Source: DATBLE01 sp963841405 (GTDB lineage: Bacteria; Actinomycetota; Thermoleophilia; Gaiellales; Gaiellaceae). From it: DNA of 64,000 nt. The DNA lies in the NCBI GenBank assembly GCA_963841405.1, contig CAWJCM010000010.1, positions 1 to 64,000 on the forward strand. The letters are read 5' to 3'. Shown here piece after piece: positions 1 through 6,891 of the stretch; the first letter of the stretch is position 1, and each line of letters starts with the position of its first letter. The notes under the pieces were generated by a model. It did no database searches and was not told the DNA's origin. It was given only the letters and a program-made list of their open reading frames with translations. Position numbers and translations under genes: made by a program.

Positions 1-642
1 GAGGAGCAGCGGCGTCGTGAGCACGACCTGCGGCTCGAGCCCGTACGCCTCCATCACGTCGCGGCCGGCAAGCAGGTTGTAGAGCTGGTCGGTGCCGCCG
101 AGCTCGACGTCCGCCTCGATCGCGACCGAGTCGTAGGCCTGCATGAGCGGGTAGAGGAGCTCCGACACCGAGATCGGCTCCTGTGCCGCGTAGCGTTTCG
201 CGAAGTCGTCCCGCTCGAGGATCCTGGCGACCGTGATCGTGCGCGCGAGCCGGACGACCTCCGCGTACGAGAGCTCGGACAGCCACTCGCCGTTGTACCG
301 CACCTCGGTGCGCTCGGGATCGATGACGATCATCGCCTGCTCCATGTACGTGCGGGCGTTCCGCTCGATCTCCTCGTCGGTCAGCAGCGGCCGCTCGGTC
401 GACCGGCCCGACGGGTCGCCGATCCGGGTCGTGTAGTCGCCGATGATCAGCACGCCGACGTGACCCTCGTCCTGGAAGGCGCGCATGCGCTGGAGCGGGA
501 TCGCGCGGCCGACGTGGATGTCCGGAGAGGTGACGTCGATGCCCAACTTCACGCGCAACGGGCGGCCGAGCGCGAGCTTGCGCTCGAGCTCGCCCTTCGG
601 GAGCACGTCGACGGCATTGCAGATCAGCTCTGGCAGACCCAC
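1..642 (-). CDS. tyrS: Tyrosyl-tRNA synthetase, N-terminal part
   Basis: Charges tRNA-Tyr with tyrosine in the cytoplasm. The 214 codons inside the window read as a class I synthetase of the TyrRS type: DVTSPDIHVGRAI near residue 36 carries the HIGH-like HVG signature and VELGGTDQLYNLLAGR near residue 175 is the tyrosine-site GGTDQ motif. The KMSKS loop and the C-terminus lie beyond the left edge. GTG at 642 is taken as the start because TAGACT (654-649) lies exactly six bases upstream with no Shine-Dalgarno, the pattern of a leaderless mRNA. It is divergent from the penicillin-binding protein gene. Confidence 0.93.
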   Translation of the reverse strand, partial: MGLPELICNAVDVLPKGELERKLALGRPLRVKLGIDVTSPDIHVGRAIPLQRMRAFQDEGHVGVLIIGDYTTRIGDPSGRSTERPLLTDEEIERNARTYMEQAMIVIDPERTEVRYNGEWLSELSYAEVVRLARTITVARILERDDFAKRYAAQEPISVSELLYPLMQAYDSVAIEADVELGGTDQLYNLLAGRDVMEAYGLEPQVVLTTPLLL

Positions 643-648
643 GAGCCG

Positions 649-676
649 AGTCTAGAGGCAAGACCGGAGCTAGAAT
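649..676. promoter_or_regulatory. Divergent leaderless-type promoters of tyrS and the PBP gene
   Basis: TAGACT on the minus strand (654-649) precedes the tyrS GTG by six bases. TAGAAT on the plus strand (671-676) precedes in-frame codons GTT and CTG (683-688) of the penicillin-binding protein by six and nine bases. Both hexamers fit TANNNT. Assignment as -10 elements is inference from position and recurrence elsewhere in the window. Confidence 0.55.
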
Positions 677-769
677 CCGCGGGTTCTGTTACGCAGAAAG
701 AAGGCCCCCGCGGCGAACGGCAAACGTCGCCGCATCCGCAAGCTCCGCCTCTTCACCCTCCTGCTCCTG

Positions 770-3097
770 GTGGGCCTGTTCGGCTTCGTGTCGTTCGCCT
801 ACGGCCTGGTGACCGGGATCCGGAGCGAGCTGCCTCAGCTCGATCCCGCGCGGAGCAGCCACCGCCTCGAGCGGAACGGCTACATCTACGACTCGAGCGG
901 GAAGCGCGTCCTGGCGGTGCTGCGCGGCTCCGAGGCGCGCGTCGTCGTCGACTCGAACGACATCGCGCCGGTGATGAAGCAGGCGATCGTCGCGATCGAG
1001 GATCGTCGGTTCTTCGAGCATCGCGGTGTCGACATCCACGGGATCCTGCGCGCGGTCTGGCAGGACGTCCGCAACAAGAAGGTCGTCCAGGGTGGCTCGA
1101 CGATCACCCAGCAGTTCGTCAAGAACACTTACGTCAAGAGCACCCGGACGATCAGCCGCAAGCTGAAAGAGGCCGCCCTCGCGTGGCAGCTCGAGCAGGT
1201 GTGGCCGAAGGACAAGATCCTGACCGCCTACCTGAACACGATCTACTTCGGGAACGGCGCCTACGGGATCGAGCAGGCATCGCGCGTGTACTTCGGGCAC
1301 GGCGCGTCCTCGCTGACGCTCGCCGAGGCGGCGCTCCTGGCCGGTATCCCCTCCGATCCGAGCCTCTACAACCCGGCCACCAACCCGAGGACGACGCACC
1401 GCCGGCGGGGCGAGGTGCTGCAGGCGATGCTCGACCAGCACGACATCACGTACAACGAGCTCCGGCTCGCGAACCGCACGCCGCTGCCGAGGTCGGACGA
1501 CATCGGCCTCCCCGGGACACGCGGGCCTGCCCAGTACTTCGTCGACTACGTCAAGCAGCAGCTGGTCGACCGGTACGGGTCAGGGAAGGTCTTCGGGGGT
1601 GGGCTCAAGGTCGTGACCACGATCGACCTCGGCCTCCAGGAGCAGGCGCGGAAGGCGATCTCGAAGGTACTGACCGCCCCCGACGGACCGGCCGCGGCGC
1701 TGGTCGCGATCGATCCCCGCGACGGGCGTGTCCTGGCGATGGTCGGCGGCAGCAACTACCGGAAGAGCCAGTTCAACCTGGCGGTGCAGGGGGAGCGCCA
1801 GCCCGGGTCGTCGTTCAAGCCGTTCGCGCTGGCCACCGCGCTCCAGCAGGGGATCTCGCCCTCGACCGTGTTCGAGTCCAAGCCGGTGTCGATTCCGCTC
1901 GGCGACCGCACCTACTACGTCCACAACTACGAGGGCGCGAACCTCGGGTCGATCGACCTGACCACGGCGACGGTCGAGTCCGACAACACGGTGTACGCGC
2001 AGCTGACGCAGATCATCGGCCCGAAGGCGGTGGTCAAGACCGCGCACAGGCTGGGGATCACGAGTCCGCTGCAGGGCTACTTCTCGATCGCGCTCGGCGG
2101 CGAAGCGGTCAACCCGCTGGAGATGGCGCGTGCGTATGCAGCGTTCGCGGACGGCGGCCGGCGCATCGACGGGTCGATCATCGGCGACCGTCCGCGGGTG
2201 ATCGTCTCGGTCAGCGGCAAGAAGAACGCACCGAAGCCCCACCAGGTGATCACCGAGACCAACGCGGAGATCGTCAACTCGATCCTCCAGCAGGTCGTAC
2301 AGTCGGGTACCGGCGTACGGGCGCAGCTGCCGGACGGCCGCTCGGTTGCGGGCAAGACCGGCACGACCGAGAACTACGGCGACGCCTGGTTCGTCGGGTA
2401 CACGCCGCAGCTCGTGGTCGCGGTCTGGGTCGGGTACCCGAACCGGCTCGTGCCGATGCTGACCCAGTTCCACGGCGACGCGGTCGCGGGCGGCACCTAT
2501 CCGGCGCTGATCTGGAAGGAATTCGTGGAGAAGGCGCTGCCGTACCTGAAGGACGATCCGCAGAGCTTCCCGTCGGCCGATGTCCCGGGCTCGACGTACC
2601 GCCGCCTCGTCCTGCGGGACGGCTCGTTCCAGCTCGACAACGGCCTCTGCCGGAACACGATCCAGGTCGCGTACTTCAACGGACGCCAGCCGGCCAGGAA
2701 GGCGAACTGCAAGCCGAACGAGGTCGAGGTACCGAACGTCGTCGGCCAGACGTACGACGCCGCGCGCGCCCGGCTGGCGGCGCAGCCCCTGACGCCGGTG
2801 GTCGTCTACAAGCCGGCCTCGGCCGGCCAGGCACTCGACGTGGTCGTCAAGCAGTTCCCTCCGAAAGGCCGCCTCTCGTCCTTCGACAAGGTGACGATCG
2901 TCTTCGCGAAGCCGATCCACGGCGTGATCCCGAGCGTGGTCGGGCTGCCCGTGGGCGAGGCGAGGGCCCGGCTCGAGCGCCTCAAGCTCCAGCCCGTCGT
3001 GCACGGCGTCGCCGGGCACGTCGTCCGCCAGCAGCCCAGGGCCGGGCTGGCGGCGGGCGCCGGTCTGCCGGTCACGCTCTGGGCAAAGCGCGGCTGA
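770..3097 (+). CDS. Class A penicillin-binding protein with two PASTA domains
   Basis: Bifunctional peptidoglycan glycosyltransferase/transpeptidase, anchored in the cytoplasmic membrane. From the GTG at 770 (775 residues) one sees the glycosyltransferase motifs EDRRFFEHRGVD and GGSTITQQF, then the transpeptidase SSFK (in RQPGSSFKPF), SDN and KTGTT motifs, then two PASTA repeats at about residues 650-712 and 718-775. Coding sense clearly continues upstream: a stop at 671 is followed in frame by a strongly basic stretch (RRKKAPAANGKRRRIRK) and a membrane segment, but the only codons available are AAT, CCG, CGG, GTT and CTG, so the true start is probably near 683-686 with an unusual codon or a base error. 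The 3' end overlaps the convergent glycosylase gene by 26 bases. Confidence 0.92.
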   Translation: MGLFGFVSFAYGLVTGIRSELPQLDPARSSHRLERNGYIYDSSGKRVLAVLRGSEARVVVDSNDIAPVMKQAIVAIEDRRFFEHRGVDIHGILRAVWQDVRNKKVVQGGSTITQQFVKNTYVKSTRTISRKLKEAALAWQLEQVWPKDKILTAYLNTIYFGNGAYGIEQASRVYFGHGASSLTLAEAALLAGIPSDPSLYNPATNPRTTHRRRGEVLQAMLDQHDITYNELRLANRTPLPRSDDIGLPGTRGPAQYFVDYVKQQLVDRYGSGKVFGGGLKVVTTIDLGLQEQARKAISKVLTAPDGPAAALVAIDPRDGRVLAMVGGSNYRKSQFNLAVQGERQPGSSFKPFALATALQQGISPSTVFESKPVSIPLGDRTYYVHNYEGANLGSIDLTTATVESDNTVYAQLTQIIGPKAVVKTAHRLGITSPLQGYFSIALGGEAVNPLEMARAYAAFADGGRRIDGSIIGDRPRVIVSVSGKKNAPKPHQVITETNAEIVNSILQQVVQSGTGVRAQLPDGRSVAGKTGTTENYGDAWFVGYTPQLVVAVWVGYPNRLVPMLTQFHGDAVAGGTYPALIWKEFVEKALPYLKDDPQSFPSADVPGSTYRRLVLRDGSFQLDNGLCRNTIQVAYFNGRQPARKANCKPNEVEVPNVVGQTYDAARARLAAQPLTPVVVYKPASAGQALDVVVKQFPPKGRLSSFDKVTIVFAKPIHGVIPSVVGLPVGEARARLERLKLQPVVHGVAGHVVRQQPRAGLAAGAGLPVTLWAKRG

Positions 3098-3644
3098 GGT
3101 AGCGCGAGCTCTCCAGCACGTAGCGCCAGGGGCGGTCGGCGGCGCGGGTGATGCCGACCCTCGGCGCGGCGGCGATCTCAGGCTCTGCCGCGCGCGGGAG
3201 CAGAGCGAACGGCGGCCGGTCGAGCGCTCGCCCGTCGTGTTCGCCGGTGACGCCGAGCGCCTCGCACAGGCGTCCGGGGCCTGCGGCGAGGAGGCGGGGT
3301 TCGTCCAGGTGTCGCCGCTCGCGCATGCGCTCGACGCAGTGAGTCGGTTCCAGGGCGCGTAGGAGGACCGCCGCCGCCGTTCCCTCCTCCTCGCAGACCA
3401 GGTTCAGGCACCAGTGGATCCCGTACGAGCGGTAGACGTACGCGTGTCCGGGCGGGCCGAACATCGCGGCGTTCCGCGGCGTGCGGCCGCGGAAGGCATG
3501 GCTGGCCGGATCGGTCGGGTCGTAGGCCTCGACCTCGACGATCGGTCCTCCCACACCGTCGACGAGCAGCGTGACGCCGATCAGCTCGGGCGCGACCTCG
3601 TGGACGCTGCGCGCGAAGAACGCCGTGGGAAGCGCGTCATTCAT
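3072..3644 (-). CDS. mpg: DNA-3-methyladenine glycosylase (AAG/Mpg family)
   Basis: Base-excision repair glycosylase that removes alkylated purines. The 190 residues match the monofunctional AAG family in length and motifs: VEVEAYDPTDPASHAFRGR near residue 37 with the catalytic-site Glu, then FGPPGHAYVYRSYGIHWC and NLVC, and AGPGRLCEALG. Start ATG at 3644 is chosen because similarity begins there (MNDALPTAFFARS); the frame stays open upstream only through repeat and remnant sequence. The end overlaps the tail of the PBP gene on the other strand. Confidence 0.9.
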   Translation of the reverse strand: MNDALPTAFFARSVHEVAPELIGVTLLVDGVGGPIVEVEAYDPTDPASHAFRGRTPRNAAMFGPPGHAYVYRSYGIHWCLNLVCEEEGTAAAVLLRALEPTHCVERMRERRHLDEPRLLAAGPGRLCEALGVTGEHDGRALDRPPFALLPRAAEPEIAAAPRVGITRAADRPWRYVLESSRYLSRALPRA

Positions 3645-3645
3645 T

Positions 3646-3726
3646 CGTTCCAGGGACTGTCCCTGGGACATGGACTTCCGTGGAGAACTGGTCACGCTTT
3701 CGTTCCAGGGACTCCCCGTGACATGG
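3646..3726. repeat. Two imperfect copies of a CCAGGGAC-type palindromic repeat
   Basis: Copy 1 (3646-3673) contains CCAGGGAC-T-GTCCCTGG, a perfect 8-bp inverted repeat (3650-3666). Copy 2 (3701-3726) begins with the same CGTTCCAGGGACT and ends with the same GACATGG, but its right arm is degenerate. They sit directly upstream of the glycosylase ATG, between it and the MFS remnant. Confidence 0.7.
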
Positions 3727-3744
3727 CCTTCGGGGACACGGGCC

Positions 3745-3960
3745 CGAGCGTCGGAGCGGGAAGGCTCGGGATGGCGGCGACGATCGCGACCGTTCGGACC
3801 GCACAGGCGATCGCGCCGGAGAAGAAGATGGTCGAGCGGAGAATCGCGCTGTACTGCGTCGGCCAGGCCGGCGACGGCGAGCATGGCGAGGCCGAGCCAG
3901 AGCGCGGTGGTCCAGCCCGAAGCCGGCGATCGCCAGGCCCCGGAGTTCCGTCGAAATCGG
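3745..3960 (-). pseudogene. Remnant of an MFS transporter (EntS-like C-terminal segment)
   Basis: Translating the minus strand in shifting frames gives GLAIAGFG, then WTTALWLGLAMLAVAGLADA, then YSAILRSTIFFSGAIACAVR. Together these resemble the late membrane helices of enterobactin-exporter-like MFS proteins, where an ADAVSAxxRSTI stretch is typical. At least two frame changes are needed and no upstream part of the gene is present, so this is a decayed fragment. The family assignment rests on short motifs only. Confidence 0.5.
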
Positions 3961-3976
3961 TCAGAGCGCCGGGAGA

Positions 3977-4336
3977 CTAGAAGAGCTTCTCGCCGCCGGC
4001 GGGCTTCGACGTCTTCTCGAGCAGCCTTCGGGCGCGCCGGCCGAGGTCGTTGAGGTCGACCTTGCCCTGGTCGGCCGCCTCGGCCAGCCGCTCGGCGAGC
4101 CCGAGCGCCTCGTCGACGATCGCGGAGCCGTCCCCGTGCTCCTGACCCATCTCGTGGAGGATGGTCCGCTCCGTGCGCGAGGCGACGATCGGGTCGACCA
4201 CGCCCTCGACCCAGACGCGGGTGCGGCGGCCGCTGCCCCGGTCGGCCGCGTCGAGCGGCTCGAGCGCGTAGATCTTGTCGGCACGCGCGTACTTCCCGAA
4301 GCCGAGGAAGACCATCCTGGTCGAGCCGTCCGCCAC
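3977..4336 (-). CDS. RemA-like (DUF370) regulatory protein
   Basis: Small protein of 119 residues. MVFLGFGKYARADKIYALEP followed by SGRRTRVWVEGVVDPIVASR matches the layout of RemA/DUF370 proteins, in which an IGFGN-V-ADR strand and a GRRTRA strand form the DNA-binding ring subunit known from Bacillus. The C-terminal half (DEALGLAERLAEAADQGKVD) is an added, probably helical segment not found in short RemA. GTG at 4336 is preferred: CATAAT lies six bases upstream and no Shine-Dalgarno is present; TTG at 4351 and ATG at 4315 are alternatives. It is divergent from an EpsN-like aminotransferase. Confidence 0.65.
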   Translation of the reverse strand: MADGSTRMVFLGFGKYARADKIYALEPLDAADRGSGRRTRVWVEGVVDPIVASRTERTILHEMGQEHGDGSAIVDEALGLAERLAEAADQGKVDLNDLGRRARRLLEKTSKPAGGEKLF

Positions 4337-4342
4337 AAGGTG

Positions 4343-4364
4343 ATTATGCAACCGGCGGTAGGCT
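4343..4364. promoter_or_regulatory. Divergent leaderless-type promoters, RemA-like gene and aminotransferase
   Basis: CATAAT on the minus strand (4348-4343) lies six bases before GTG 4336. TAGGCT on the plus strand (4359-4364) lies six bases before ATG 4371. Only 34 bases separate the two start codons. Function as -10 boxes is inferred. Confidence 0.55.
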
Positions 4365-4370
4365 CGCGCG

Positions 4371-5483
4371 ATGCCTCGGATCTACCTCTCTCCCCCCCAC
4401 CTGTCCGGCCGCGAGCTCGAATACCTGAAGGAGGCGGTCGACTCGAACTGGGTCGCGCCGCTCGGCCCGCAGGTGGACGCCTTCGAGCAGGAGCTGGCCG
4501 AGCTGGTCGGCGTGCCGAACGCGCTCGCGCTCTCGAGCGGGACGGCCGCATTGCATCTCGCGCTGGTCGTGCTCGGCATCGGCCCCGGCGACGAGGTCGC
4601 CTGCTCGTCGTTCACCTTCTCTGCGAGCGCCAATCCGATCGTCTACGTCGGCGCAGAGCCGGTGTTCGTCGACGCGGACGCCGCCACCTGGACGCTGGAT
4701 CCCGGGCTGCTCGAGCGGGCGCTGGCCGAGCGGCCGGCGATCCGCGCGGTCGTCGCCGTCGACCTCTACGGCCAGTGCTGCGACTACGACCGCATCGGGG
4801 AGCTGTGCGCCGAGCGCGGGGTGAGACTGATCCAGGACGCAGCGGAATCGCTCGGCGGGCTCTACGGCGACGAGCCGTCCGGCGGGCAGGGCGACCTCGC
4901 CGCCTTCTCGTTCAACGGGAACAAGGTGATCACCACCAGCGGCGGCGGCATGCTGGTCTCGCGGAACACGGAGTGGATCGACCATGCTCGCAGGCTCTCG
5001 ACGCAAGCACGCGAGCCCGCGCCGCATTACGAGCACACGGAGGTCGGCTTCAACTACCGGCTGAGCAACCTGCTCGCGGCTGTCGGCAGGGCGCAGCTCG
5101 CGGTGCTCGGCGAGCGGGTCTCGGCTCGGCGCCGCGTCTACGCTCGCTACCGACAACTGCTCGACGGCACGCCGGGGATCAGCCTCATGCCCTGGGCATC
5201 CCACGGAAACAGCAACTGCTGGCTCACCTGCATCGTGATCGACCCGGGGGAGGCGGGCACCGACCGCGACCGGATCCGCCTCGCGCTGGAGGCCGAGGAC
5301 GTCGAGTCGCGCCCGCTCTGGAAGCCGATGCACCTCCAGCCGGTCTTCGCCGAAGCGCCGGTGTACGGCGGCGGGGTGTCGGCGCGACTGTTCGAGCGCG
5401 GCCTGTGCCTGCCCAGCGGCTCGGCGCTGAACGACGACGACCAGCGCCGGGTGGTCGAGACCCTGCTGGCTACGCGGGCTTAG
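4371..5483 (+). CDS. DegT/DnrJ/EryC1/StrS aminotransferase, EpsN/PglE-like
   Basis: PLP-dependent aminotransferase of 370 residues, of the family that makes amino sugars for surface polysaccharides. The N-terminus IYLSPPHLSGRELEYLKEA followed by SNWVAPLGP is the signature of the EpsN/PglE group acting on UDP-4-keto sugars. SGTAALHLAL is the phosphate-binding segment, QDAAESLGG the ring-contacting Asp and SFNGNKVITTSGGG carries the Schiff-base Lys (about residue 186). The start is ATG 4371, six bases after TAGGCT. The last 14 bases overlap convergent ilvE. No glycosyltransferase cluster is present here, so the sugar is unknown. Confidence 0.88.
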   Translation: MPRIYLSPPHLSGRELEYLKEAVDSNWVAPLGPQVDAFEQELAELVGVPNALALSSGTAALHLALVVLGIGPGDEVACSSFTFSASANPIVYVGAEPVFVDADAATWTLDPGLLERALAERPAIRAVVAVDLYGQCCDYDRIGELCAERGVRLIQDAAESLGGLYGDEPSGGQGDLAAFSFNGNKVITTSGGGMLVSRNTEWIDHARRLSTQAREPAPHYEHTEVGFNYRLSNLLAAVGRAQLAVLGERVSARRRVYARYRQLLDGTPGISLMPWASHGNSNCWLTCIVIDPGEAGTDRDRIRLALEAEDVESRPLWKPMHLQPVFAEAPVYGGGVSARLFERGLCLPSGSALNDDDQRRVVETLLATRA

Positions 5484-6393
5484 GCGTCGGCGCGTAGTCC
5501 AGCCACTGGGCCCAGCGCTCGGTGCGGCCCTCGACCGTGTCGCGGTAGGCGGCCTGGAGCTCGAGCGTGACCGGGCCGACGCCGATCTCGTGGTCGTCGA
5601 TCGAGCGCACCGGCGTCACCTCGACCGCTGTGCCGGTCATGAAGACCTCGTCGGCGAGGTAGAGGTCGCTGCGAATCAGCGGCTTCTGGACGACCGGGTA
5701 GCCGATGTCCTGCGCGATCTGGATGATCGAGTCGCGGGTGATCCCGGGCAGGATCGACGAGCTCAGGTCGGGGGTGTGCACGGTGCCGTCCTTGACGACG
5801 AAGATCGTCTCGCCCGGGCCGTCGGCGACGTAGCCGTCCTCGGTGAGCAGGATCGCCTCGTCGTAGCCGGCGCGGCTCGCCTCGTGCGTGGCCAGCATCG
5901 AGTTCAGATAGACGCCGGTCGCCTTCGCGGCGTGCGGGATCGTGTTCGGGCCCACCCGGCGCCACGAGGAGATCATCACGCGGACGCCCTCCTGCTGGCT
6001 CGTCTCGCCGAGGTAGGCGCCCCAGGGGAAGCAGATGATCGCGACGTCCACCGGGTTGTCGCCGCAGTGGACGCCGAGCTCGCCGTAGCCGTAGAACGCG
6101 ATCGGCCGCAGGTACGAGGCCTCGAGGCCGTTGACGGCGAGCGTCTCGAAGCAGGCGGTGCGGAGCTCCTCGGTCGTGTAGGGCAGCTCCATGTAGAGCA
6201 GGCGGGCCGAGGCCTCGAGCCGGTCGAGGTGGTCGCCGAGGCGGAAGACCGCGGGTCCGCGCTCGGTCGCGTAGCAGCGGATGCCCTCGAAGACACCGGT
6301 GCCGTAGTGGAGGCCGTGCGCGCCGACGTGGATCCGGGCGTCCGCCCAGTCCACCAGGTCGCCGTTGATCCAGATCTTCTCGCTCTCCTGCAC
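5470..6393 (-). CDS. ilvE: Branched-chain amino acid aminotransferase
   Basis: Class IV PLP aminotransferase performing the last step of valine, leucine and isoleucine synthesis. The 307 residues have the family layout: HVGAHGLHYGTGVFEGIRCY near residue 22, YLRPIAFYGYGELGV near 95, and the catalytic Lys in IPHAAKATGVYLNS near residue 159, then EAILLTEDGYVADGPGETIF. GTG 6393 is the start, with AAGGCGG about five bases upstream as a possible ribosome site. It converges with the sugar aminotransferase gene. Confidence 0.93.
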   Translation of the reverse strand: MQESEKIWINGDLVDWADARIHVGAHGLHYGTGVFEGIRCYATERGPAVFRLGDHLDRLEASARLLYMELPYTTEELRTACFETLAVNGLEASYLRPIAFYGYGELGVHCGDNPVDVAIICFPWGAYLGETSQQEGVRVMISSWRRVGPNTIPHAAKATGVYLNSMLATHEASRAGYDEAILLTEDGYVADGPGETIFVVKDGTVHTPDLSSSILPGITRDSIIQIAQDIGYPVVQKPLIRSDLYLADEVFMTGTAVEVTPVRSIDDHEIGVGPVTLELQAAYRDTVEGRTERWAQWLDYAPTPKPA

Positions 6394-6408
6394 CGGCCCG
6401 CCTTGATG

Positions 6409-6891
6409 TTACGTGTCCTCTGCGACGTCGACCAGCTCGGCCCGCGTCACCCGGGCGAGCTCCGACGCAGGCAGCCCCGCCATGTGCCTGGGCGAGCCGG
6501 CGCCCACCCAGAGCGTGTCCTGCGTCGGGATCCGGCCGTCTAGCAGGACGCGTGACACGCGGGCCAGCGCGACCGGTGCGACCGCGCCGACCTCGTAGCC
6601 CGTGACGTCGCGGACCTGCGCGGCGCTCGCGACGCGGGCGCGGTTCGACGAGGTCGCCCGCGCCACCTTGGCGGCGTCGGCGCGGCGGTCGCCCGGGACG
6701 AGGACGAGCACCCAGGAGCCGTCGCAGTCGAAGAGCAGCGACTTGACGATCCGGCCCAGCTCGCAGCCGACGGCCGCGGCTGCGGCCTCCGCGGTGGGAG
6801 TGCCGTCGGCGAACTCCTCGATCCGCGCCTCCGCGCCGGCCGCGCGGAAGGCCTCGCTCACGCGCTCGACGGATTCCGGCCAGCAGCTCAT
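6409..6891 (-). CDS. YbaK/EbsC-family aminoacyl-tRNA editing protein
   Basis: 160 residues resembling stand-alone editing domains that hydrolyse mischarged aminoacyl-tRNA. The conserved core appears as GRIVKSLLFDCDGSWVLVLV with the invariant Lys near residue 50, then GDRRADAAKVA and VTGYEVGAVAPVAL; the C-terminus has VGAGSPRHMAGL. The ATG at 6891 shares four bases (ATGA) with the serA stop, so translation is probably coupled and the gene is the last of the serine operon. Which misacylated tRNA it acts on cannot be told from sequence. Confidence 0.85.
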   Translation of the reverse strand: MSCWPESVERVSEAFRAAGAEARIEEFADGTPTAEAAAAAVGCELGRIVKSLLFDCDGSWVLVLVPGDRRADAAKVARATSSNRARVASAAQVRDVTGYEVGAVAPVALARVSRVLLDGRIPTQDTLWVGAGSPRHMAGLPASELARVTRAELVDVAEDT

